27,227 nucleotides of DNA from JALYUA01 sp038229875 (GTDB lineage Bacteria; Acidobacteriota; Thermoanaerobaculia; UBA5066; Gp7-AA6): positions 1 through 27,227 of the forward strand of contig JBBROA010000054.1 in assembly GCA_038229875.1 (NCBI GenBank), in the 5' to 3' direction. How positions within the stretch are numbered: position 1 is the stretch's first letter; every line of letters starts with the position of its first letter. Positions 5,346 through 10,955 of the stretch are shown here, in pieces. The position numbers and the translations under genes are program-made. The notes beneath the pieces were generated by a model. The model was given only the letters and a program-made list of their open reading frames with translations, was not told the DNA's origin and ran no database searches.

Positions 5346-5891
5346 ATGCGTCCGGACGTCGTCGACCTGCTCCGCAAACGAGGCATTCAGCCCTCGGCGC
5401 AGAGGGTGGTCGTCGCGCAGTACGTCCTCTTCACTGAGGAGCATCCGTCCGCCGAAAGGGTATGGGCGCGCGTGCGGAGTCGATTCCCGATGATCTCGAG
5501 AGCCACGGTCTACAACACCCTGAACCTCTTCGCGGAGAAGGGGCTCGTGCGGGAGCTGCATCTGTCGCCCGACTCCGTGGTCTTTGACGCGAACACGGGC
5601 GCGCACCATCATTTCATCGACGAGGAGACCGGCCGTATCCATGACATTCCCTGGGAGGCGGTGGCCATGCGGAAGCTCTCCAGAGTCGAGGGTTTCGAGA
5701 TCCACGACTACCAGGTCGTCATGCGGGGGCGCAAGACTCCCGATCGCCCTCGGACCGTGCTCCGCAAGAGCGCCGAGCCGGGCCCGCGTGACGAAAATCG
5801 AACGGCCGGAGCTCGTCCCGACGGACGCCGGGCTCGACCCCCCGCCATGAAATCGCCGAAAGCAACCCCTCGGAAGAAGCGAATGCGGTGA
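5346..5891 (+). CDS. Fur-family regulator, PerR/Irr-like, lacking the cysteine zinc site
   Basis: A 181-residue Fur-superfamily protein. The winged helix is at residues 1-75 (RGIQPSAQRVVVAQYVLF, HPSAERVW, ISRATVYNTLNLFAEKGLV) and the dimerisation/metal domain at 76-128. The regulatory-site ligands of Bacillus PerR (H37, D85, H91, H93, D104) align at a constant offset of 4 with H33, D81, H87, H89 and D100. The protein has no cysteine at all: the PerR positions C96 and C99 are D92 and T95, so the structural zinc site is missing, as known for Irr and for Leptospira PerR-type proteins. Residues 129-181 are an Arg/Lys/Pro-rich extension. A TTG at 5307 is in frame but is the -35 box, so ATG 5346 is chosen. 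katG follows after 16 bp, so it is probably the peroxide-responsive repressor of katG and itself. Confidence 0.85.
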   Translation: MRPDVVDLLRKRGIQPSAQRVVVAQYVLFTEEHPSAERVWARVRSRFPMISRATVYNTLNLFAEKGLVRELHLSPDSVVFDANTGAHHHFIDEETGRIHDIPWEAVAMRKLSRVEGFEIHDYQVVMRGRKTPDRPRTVLRKSAEPGPRDENRTAGARPDGRRARPPAMKSPKATPRKKRMR

Positions 5892-5907
5892 AAGGAGATG
5901 GATAGAC

Positions 5908-8163
5908 GTGCCTGATAAGGAAAACACTCGGAGTGTCAGCGAAAGCGAAAACCCTGTAATCCCCGCCCCGACTCCCAAGCGGGGCCGGCCGAGGTCGAAC
6001 AAAGACTGGTGGCCGGACCAGCTGGACCTGTCGGTGCTGCACAACCACTCGCACCTCTCCAATCCGATGGCAGATGACTTCAACTACGCCGAACAGTTCA
6101 AGTCTCTCGACCCCGAGGCTCTGAAGCGGGACCTCATCCAGGCGATGACGACGTCGCAGGACTGGTGGCCCGCCGACTACGGCCACTACGGGCCGCTCTT
6201 CATCCGCATGACCTGGCATGCGGCGGGCACGTACCGCATCGCCGACGGCCGCGGCGGCGGCGGCGACGGCCAGCAGCGCTTCGCGCCCCTGAACAGCTGG
6301 CCGGACAACGCGAACCTCGACAAGGCGCGCCGGCTGCTCTGGCCGGTCAAGAAGAAGTACGGGCAGAAGATCTCGTGGGCCGATCTGCTGGTCTTAACCG
6401 GCAACGTGGCCATGGAATCGATGGGTTTCAAGACGTTCGGTTTCGGCTTTGGCCGCCCCGACGTCTGGGAGCCCGAGGACATCTTCTGGGGTCCGGAGGA
6501 TGCGTGGCTGGGGGACGAGCGCTACAGCGGCGAACGGGATCTCACGGGGCCGTTGGGCGCCGTGCAGATGGGCCTGATCTACGTGAATCCCGAAGGGCCC
6601 GGAGGCAACGCGGATCCTCTGGCGGCCGCTCGCGATATCCGCGAAACCTTCGGCCGCATGGCGATGAACGACGAGGAGACGGTGGCGCTCATCGTCGGCG
6701 GCCATTCGTTCGGCAAAAATCATGGCGCCGGCCCGGCCACCGACAACATCGGTCCGGAGCCCGAGGCCGCGCCCCTGGAGCAGCAAGGCCTCGGTTGGGT
6801 GAACAAGTACGGCAGCGGGAAGGGATCCCATACGATCACCAGCGGCCTCGACGGGGCGTGGACCAACAATCCGACGAAGTGGGACAACGGCTTCCTGGAA
6901 AACCTGTTCAACTACGATTGGGAGCTGACGACGAGCCCCGCGGGGGCGAAGCAGTGGAAACCGAAGAATCCAGAGGCCCAGGGCACGGTGCCGGACGCCC
7001 ACGACCCGTCGAAGCGGCATGCGCCCATGATGCTGACGACGGATCTGTCGCTGAAGGTGGATCCGATCTACGCGCCGATCGCGAAGCGCTTTCACGAAAA
7101 TCCGGACCAGCTCGCCGACGCGTTCGCCCGGGCGTGGTTCAAGCTCCTGCACCGCGACATGGGTCCCCGTTCTCGATATCTCGGACCGTGGGTTCCGGAG
7201 CCGCAGATCTGGCAGGACCCCGTCCCGGCGGTCGATCATGCGCTGCTCGGCGAGCAGGAGATCGCCGCTCTCAAGAGCAAGATCGTCGCGTCGGGCTTGT
7301 CGATCCCGGAGCTCGTGTCCGCGGCCTGGTCTTCGGCGGCTCACTTCCGGGGCACCGACAAGCGCGGCGGCGCCAACGGAGGTCGGATCCGTCTTGCGCC
7401 CATGAAGGACTGGGAGATCAACGAGCCGGCGCGCCTGGCGAAGGTGTTGAAGGCCCTCGAGCAAGTCCAACGGGACTTCAACGGCTCGCAATCCGGCGGC
7501 AAGAAAGTTTCGCTGGCCGATCTGATCGTTCTGGGAGGATGCGCCGCGGTCGAGCAGGCTGCCAGAAACGCCGGATACAACGTCACCGTCCCGTTCGCTC
7601 CGGGCCGCACGGATGCGTCGCAGGAGCAGACCGACGTGGACACGTTTGCCGTGCTCGAGCCGGCCGGTGACGGGTTCCGCAACTACATGGGAGCGGGAGA
7701 CCCGCTCTCGCCGGAGGTGCGTCTGCTGGATCGGGCCAATCTGCTGAAGCTGACCGCCCCCGAGATGACCGTCCTCGTCGGCGGCATGCGCGCCTTGAAC
7801 GCCAACTTCGGACAATCGAAGCACGGCGTCTTCACCGACCGGCCCGAGGTCCTGACCAACGACTTCTTCGTCAACCTGCTCGACGCTCGAACCACCTGGA
7901 GACCGTCGGCCTCAGCTCGGAACGTTTACGAGGGCAGCGATCGCGCCACGGGAGAGCTCAAATGGACCGCCACGGCCGCCGACCTCGTGTTCGGCGCGCA
8001 CTCTCAACTGCGAGCGCTGTCGGAGGTCTATGCCAGCGACGACGCGAAAGAGAAGTTCGTGCGCGACTTCGTGGCGGCTTGGAACAAAGTCATGAACCTC
8101 GATCGGTACGATCTTCTCGCAGAGGCGAGAGGAGGACGGCGGCGCGCCGCGGCGAGCGCCTGA
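5908..8163 (+). CDS. katG: Catalase-peroxidase KatG
   Basis: A complete 751-residue bifunctional haem catalase-peroxidase, which removes H2O2 and can use organic electron donors. It starts at GTG 5908 with AAAGGAGATG (5891-5900) upstream. Active-site residues match Mycobacterium tuberculosis KatG at a constant offset of 4: distal R100, W103 and H104 (RMTWHAAGTYR); Y225 in LIYVNPEGP and M251 in GRMAMNDEE, which with W103 form the Met-Tyr-Trp adduct essential for catalase activity; and the proximal haem ligand H266 in VGGHSFGK. The C-terminal non-haem duplicate domain is present (about 430-745, with LIVLGGCAAVEQAA). No signal peptide is visible: the N-terminus is polar and basic, so the enzyme is cytoplasmic. 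Co-transcription with the Fur-family gene 16 bp upstream is likely, and no separate promoter is seen. Confidence 0.98.
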   Translation: MPDKENTRSVSESENPVIPAPTPKRGRPRSNKDWWPDQLDLSVLHNHSHLSNPMADDFNYAEQFKSLDPEALKRDLIQAMTTSQDWWPADYGHYGPLFIRMTWHAAGTYRIADGRGGGGDGQQRFAPLNSWPDNANLDKARRLLWPVKKKYGQKISWADLLVLTGNVAMESMGFKTFGFGFGRPDVWEPEDIFWGPEDAWLGDERYSGERDLTGPLGAVQMGLIYVNPEGPGGNADPLAAARDIRETFGRMAMNDEETVALIVGGHSFGKNHGAGPATDNIGPEPEAAPLEQQGLGWVNKYGSGKGSHTITSGLDGAWTNNPTKWDNGFLENLFNYDWELTTSPAGAKQWKPKNPEAQGTVPDAHDPSKRHAPMMLTTDLSLKVDPIYAPIAKRFHENPDQLADAFARAWFKLLHRDMGPRSRYLGPWVPEPQIWQDPVPAVDHALLGEQEIAALKSKIVASGLSIPELVSAAWSSAAHFRGTDKRGGANGGRIRLAPMKDWEINEPARLAKVLKALEQVQRDFNGSQSGGKKVSLADLIVLGGCAAVEQAARNAGYNVTVPFAPGRTDASQEQTDVDTFAVLEPAGDGFRNYMGAGDPLSPEVRLLDRANLLKLTAPEMTVLVGGMRALNANFGQSKHGVFTDRPEVLTNDFFVNLLDARTTWRPSASARNVYEGSDRATGELKWTATAADLVFGAHSQLRALSEVYASDDAKEKFVRDFVAAWNKVMNLDRYDLLAEARGGRRRAAASA

Positions 8164-8245
8164 GCTCGGCTGTCGCCATCGCGGAGGGGGTTCTTCGGCG
8201 ACCTCTGAGGTTCCGTCGACCCCTTTCGCGCTGACGAGGCCGGAC

Positions 8246-8268
8246 CCGGGCCGGACCTGTGGGCCCGG
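8246..8268. terminator. GC-rich hairpin downstream of katG
   Basis: CCGGGCC (8246-8252) pairs with GGCCCGG (8262-8268) around a 9-nt loop, 83 bp after the katG stop. No T-tract follows, so it is not a classical intrinsic terminator, but it may act as a Rho-linked or 3'-protecting hairpin. Confidence 0.3.
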
Positions 8269-8272
8269 ACGT

Positions 8273-8319
8273 GGGGTCAGCGCTGAATCGCTGCGCGTGC
8301 AGGAATGCAGCTTGACCCC
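8273..8319. repeat. GGGGTCA-type palindrome, copy 3
   Basis: GGGGTCA (8273-8279) faces TGACCCC (8313-8319). Inside, the left arm (CTGAATCGCTGC) and the reverse complement of the right arm (CTGCATTCCTGC) still agree at most positions, so the whole 47 bp is a decayed palindrome of the same family as 1518 and 9742. It lies between katG and the convergent degraded nucleotidyltransferase. Confidence 0.6.
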
Positions 8320-8407
8320 CTTCCCCCCTCTTTCGAGCCTCTGGTGTCAGGCGTGCAAACCTGCAACTTCCAAAACCGGCTACAGCGCCCCTGCAATGAC
8401 GCGCCCG

Positions 8408-8856
8408 CTACAGCTCAACCTTCTCGAGCTCGTCCGCGTCGAGCGAGTCCTGCGGGCGTCCGGTCGCGCGCTTGTGATGATGAGGTGCTTTCGGCTGATT
8501 ACCGGGACGGTCTGGTCCGCATAGCGCGTCTCGCGGCGGTCTGACCAGGCGTCCACAAAGTCAACGCCATCGATGGATGTCAGGATGTCGATCCGGTTCG
8601 GAGCGACCCCAATCTGAAACACGAGCTCGGGATGCGCGAGATCGTCCGGACTCAGGTTAGCGATCGGAGCGCCGAATGCACCCAGGGCAGCGTGCGCTCT
8701 AGCCGCATTTCCGGTTTCTCCGTCCAGCCAGAGGTCCAGATTCGTAAAGCGCGGCCGCCCGTAGAACGCGAGCGCGTAACCGCCCACGAGCAGGTACTTA
8801 ACCTGGCCGGCGTTGAACGCGGCAAACAGACTTCTGAAGTCGGGATTGGCCGGCAT
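8408..8856 (-). pseudogene. Frameshifted nucleotidyltransferase (AbiEii/DUF6036-like) gene
   Basis: From ATG 8856 the protein reads as a small nucleotidyltransferase: VKYLLVGGYALAFYGRPRFT with Gly25-Gly26, DDLAHPELVFQIGV, RIDILTSIDGVDF, VPVISRKHLII. In the starting frame the sequence then becomes a Ser/Thr/Arg-rich run to 8380. Shifting one base near 8475 restores the family ending KRATGRPQDSLDADELEKVEL and a TAG at 8410-8408. Family members usually have IINKRATGRPQD, so one A appears lost (AAC to AC). The catalytic motif is also damaged: related proteins read TKDLDLW or TGDLDIW, but here it is TNLDLW, consistent with loss of one codon and the first Asp. The gene overlaps its small upstream partner. 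The remains are probably non-functional unless the indel is a sequencing error. Confidence 0.7.
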
Positions 8857-9019
8857 CGTGCCCCCGCCATTCCGAGTATTCGAGGGTCAGGTCCCAGAGG
8901 AGCTCCAGCCGCTCATCGGCCGGTATCGAACGCCAGAATTCGCGGTCGAATGAGCCGTCATCTTCGTGGAGAGAGATCAACCTCGTAGTCGCCAGGGCTC
9001 TTCGTTCGCGGGTGATCAC
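8798..9019 (-). CDS. Small conserved partner protein of the nucleotidyltransferase
   Basis: A 73-residue acidic/basic protein from GTG 9019: SFDREFWRSIPADERLELLW, then DLTLEYSEWRG, then SRLQKSVCRVQRRPG. The FDxEFWRxxxxDERLxxLW pattern and the RLQ.S..RVxRR ending are those of small proteins commonly encoded just 5' of such nucleotidyltransferases and thought to be their antitoxin-like partners; the pairing is recalled, not searched. It overlaps the next gene by 59 bp. A TAAAAT on the minus strand (9031-9026) would place transcription at about the GTG itself, giving a leaderless message; no -35 is evident. It appears intact although its partner is broken. Confidence 0.6.
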   Translation of the reverse strand: MITRERRALATTRLISLHEDDGSFDREFWRSIPADERLELLWDLTLEYSEWRGHDAGQSRLQKSVCRVQRRPG

Positions 9020-9053
9020 GACCTTATTTTATCGTAGAGGGGAGTGGACGAGA

Positions 9054-9077
9054 GGGTCAGTCCGGTGTCAGGATTTC
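9054..9077. repeat. Degraded half of a GGGGTCAGG-type palindrome
   Basis: GGGTCAG (9054-9060) is followed by GGTGTCAGGATT (9064-9075), the same words found on one strand of the copy at 1518-1554. The matching right arm is only hinted at further on (CGTCAGCCCC near 9105). This looks like one or two partial copies. Confidence 0.35.
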
Positions 9078-9147
9078 GTCGGCACGCGATGCCACAGTTC
9101 TCCACGTCAGCCCCACGAGCCGGAACCGGCAACGTGGGGGGTCGGGA

Positions 9148-9666
9148 TCAGTGCCGCGTGATCGTTTCCGACAGACGCGCAACGGGAATGCCGAGCACTC
9201 TCACGGTAGCGCGATTGAGTCCGGTGCGGCCATCGGGCTGCAGATAGATCCACTGTTCCATCGTGACGGCCGGCTTTCTGATGGTGTAGCGCACGTGGAA
9301 GCTGTTGCCTTCGGTTCTTCCGGAGACAGCGCCCGACGCCCCCGTGAGACGGCCGGTGTAATTGTGCTCGTCCACAGGGGGCATCCTGAACGAGCGCTGC
9401 TCCGCCTTACCGTCGGCGTAGGTGACCGTCTGATCAAGAACGAAGGTGCCATCGCTCTCGCTGTGGCCGGCACCCGTCACGTGGAACGGCCGGTCGGCCC
9501 TGCCGCGCGTGGCGAGGATGCCCTCACCGGACGTAACACCGGCGAAGAACTGCTCGGGCCTGAACTGCGGCGCCTCGGCGGGCGCTTCCCGGACGCGAAA
9601 TCCGCTGAGGCACCCGGACAGGACGAGCAACACTGGCAGGGCGAATCGCAGTGACGATGCACGCAT
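9148..9666 (-). CDS. DUF3833-family lipoprotein
   Basis: A 172-residue protein. The N-terminus is a lipoprotein signal: a basic start (MRASSLRF), a hydrophobic core (ALPVLLVL), and lipobox LSGC with Cys19 as the lipidation site. The mature part starts with a variable linker, then FRPEQFFAG with a following GEGI, a strand TFVLDQTVTYADGKAEQRSF, YTGRLTGASG, and the ending MEQWIYLQPDGRTGLNRATV with VRVLGIPVARLSETI. This order of strands (FRAxG-like start, YxDGxxxxR centre, MYLQxDG..NR end) is that of DUF3833. The function of the family is unknown and it acts in the periplasm or at the outer membrane. It has no operon partner: a palindrome lies 75 bp upstream. Confidence 0.75.
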   Translation of the reverse strand: MRASSLRFALPVLLVLSGCLSGFRVREAPAEAPQFRPEQFFAGVTSGEGILATRGRADRPFHVTGAGHSESDGTFVLDQTVTYADGKAEQRSFRMPPVDEHNYTGRLTGASGAVSGRTEGNSFHVRYTIRKPAVTMEQWIYLQPDGRTGLNRATVRVLGIPVARLSETITRH

Positions 9667-9741
9667 TGGCTACTTCAGCAGGATACCCGGTCCGGCCGCG
9701 ATCCCGCATGGACAGTCTCCCGAACACTCGCAGGAGACTAA

Positions 9742-9784
9742 GGGTCAGGGCTGAAATTCTGAATTCAGAGATTCAGCATTGACC
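9742..9784. repeat. GGGGTCA-type palindrome, copy 4
   Basis: Nested pairing: GGTCA (9743-9747) with TGACC (9780-9784), GCTGAA (9750-9755) with TTCAGC (9772-9777), and a perfect central 12-bp palindrome TCTGAATTCAGA. It is the best-preserved copy and could form a cruciform. It lies upstream of the DUF3833 gene, near where that gene's promoter would be. Confidence 0.65.
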
Positions 9785-10116
9785 GTCTTCCGCTGCCCGC
9801 ATCTTGCGAGAGAGGTCCCGTTCGACCTGCTTGTATTGAGAAACATATTCGAGGACGAGATGAAGCCATATCTCTGGAACGCGGCGCCTCAAGAGCTCAC
9901 CCTACAATTCTGGATCGAGGACATCGAGGAGTTCGTGCTCGGGAGTTTGGCCGCCTCGGCCGATCCGCTCGCCAGGCCCTCGCCGGCGAGGAAACGGGAC
10001 AGAGAACAGTTCGGCCGCGAGCGGTCGATGACCGGAACCGGACAACTTCCGAACGCGGTTGTGTCCTGAATCGAGCGACACGGGGTGCCAAGCGGACTCG
10101 TAGGTCTTGATTTCAC
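9785..10116. other. Stretch without a gene I can support
   Basis: An open frame on the plus strand (ATG 9859 to 10069, about 69 codons) encodes KPYLWNAAPQELTLQFWIED followed by a low-complexity Ala/Arg/Pro end. It has no ribosome site and matches no family I recognise. The first half might be the remains of a decayed protein. No RNA gene or further repeat is seen. Confidence 0.3.
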
Positions 10117-10117
10117 G

Positions 10118-10153
10118 CCCCTCACCCCGGCGCTCTCCCGCCGGGAGAGGGGG
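10118..10153. repeat. REP-like hairpin, copy B, at the DUF2127 stop
   Basis: CCCCTCACCCC leads into CTCTCCCG (10133-10140) and CGGGAGAG (10142-10149), an 8-bp stem. Read on the minus strand it supplies the last residues (PGGRAPG) and, through GGTGAGG, the TGA stop of the DUF2127 gene. Confidence 0.75.
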
Positions 10154-10652
10154 TGGAACGCCTGCTCATCAGGCGCACCCGCGCCAGGTACGCGACGATC
10201 AGGAGATTTCCCAGCAGCACGGCCGCCCTCATCCACGTCACCCGCCTGAAGATCTCGTAGACCTCGACCGGCAGGTAGACCGATCCGGCGATGATGGCGA
10301 ACCACTCCGCCCAGACCCTCACGTGCCAGAGCCCGTACGCCTCGATCAAGCGGACGGCGGCGGAGAGAAACGCCAGGGCGGCCAGCGTCCGCAGCCGCGA
10401 GTCGCTCGTGTGCGACGCCGCCGCGATGAAGATCCGCGGGTAGTGGCGGGCGGGGTTCAGATGCGAGTGCCGGACGAGGCGCTCGGCGAAAGCCTGGAGA
10501 TCGTGGTGCACGAGCGACAGGAGGCCGAACCCGGCGATGAGCACCAGCGTGCCCTTGAGAGCCTCGAAGACCGCGATGAGCCGGATGCCGCGGGCGATGC
10601 CGGGCTCTGCCTCCGACGGGTCCACTAGAGGGAGCGCCGGGGGACGACTCAC
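10122..10652 (-). CDS. DUF2127 membrane protein
   Basis: A roughly 176-residue protein from GTG 10652, which overlaps the TGA of the truncated upstream gene in a GTGA; a GTG at 10667 is also possible. The DUF2127 pattern is clear: ARGIRLIAVFEALKGTLVL, AGFGLLSLVHHDLQAFAERL, LRTLAALAFLSAAVRLIEAY, GLWHVRVWAEWFAIIAGSVY, LPVEVYEIFRRVTWMRAAVL, then LLGNLLIVAYLARV. Four hydrophobic helices are predicted, near residues 15-35, 82-100, 110-130 and 140-158 of the longer form. The function is unknown. The last residues after RLMSRR are encoded by a REP-like repeat, so the native C-terminus was probably shorter or different. Expression seems to rely on translation of the dead hydrolase remnant upstream. 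Confidence 0.85.
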   Translation of the reverse strand: MSRPPALPLVDPSEAEPGIARGIRLIAVFEALKGTLVLIAGFGLLSLVHHDLQAFAERLVRHSHLNPARHYPRIFIAAASHTSDSRLRTLAALAFLSAAVRLIEAYGLWHVRVWAEWFAIIAGSVYLPVEVYEIFRRVTWMRAAVLLGNLLIVAYLARVRLMSRRSTPSPGGRAPG

Positions 10653-10882
10653 CGTTTCGCCGTGCACTGCCCCGGCTGCTTCGCGAGAACAATGCCCCGC
10701 TCGTAGTCCGCGCCGACGCCCGCGGCCGTGCGGTCTCCGAGGACGAGGTAGCGGAGCGGAACGCCCGATCCGATCGTGACGGGAGCACCGTGTCTCTCGG
10801 AGGGCATCGGCTCCGGGCGAGCCGCGCGGCAGCCGCCGCCCGCGGCGGCGAGCAGCAAGCCCGCGATCGGGATGACGGTCAT
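10649..10882 (-). pseudogene. Truncated SGNH/GDSL hydrolase lipoprotein, catalytic Ser replaced
   Basis: The 77-codon frame starts with a signal-like MTVIPIAGLLLAAAGGGC (possible lipidation at Cys18) and continues to LRYLVLGDRTAAGVGADYER, which is block I of the SGNH hydrolase family (LGDSTAxGxG). The nucleophile Ser is Arg (CGC, one substitution from AGC). After GIV the similarity ends and the frame stops 12 codons later, whereas family members need about 150 more residues with the Gly, Asn and Asp/His blocks. It is thus an N-terminal remnant with loss of both the nucleophile and the rest of the enzyme. The stop overlaps the DUF2127 start, so the remnant may persist as a leader that couples translation of that gene. 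Confidence 0.65.
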
Positions 10883-10919
10883 GTTTTCACGAAGAATGAC
10901 GTCAGTCTGATCTGGATGG

Positions 10920-10955
10920 CCCCTCACCCCTGCCCTCTCCCGCCGGGAAAGGGGG
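10920..10955. repeat. REP-like hairpin, copy C, at the STPK1 stop
   Basis: CCCCTCACCCC, then CCCTCTCCC (10933-10941) and GGGAAAGGG (10945-10953), a 9-bp stem with one mismatch. On the minus strand it encodes the last residues (SPFPGGRGQG) and stop of the kinase gene. Confidence 0.75.

Noticed and set aside
8246..8268. GC hairpin as a classical Rho-independent terminator of katG
   Set aside because: The stem is good but no run of T follows on either strand; kept only as a low-confidence hairpin.
9779..10069. Open frame starting in the 9742-9784 palindrome
   Set aside because: It starts with a TTG within a repeat, has no ribosome site, a low-complexity end and no recognisable family.
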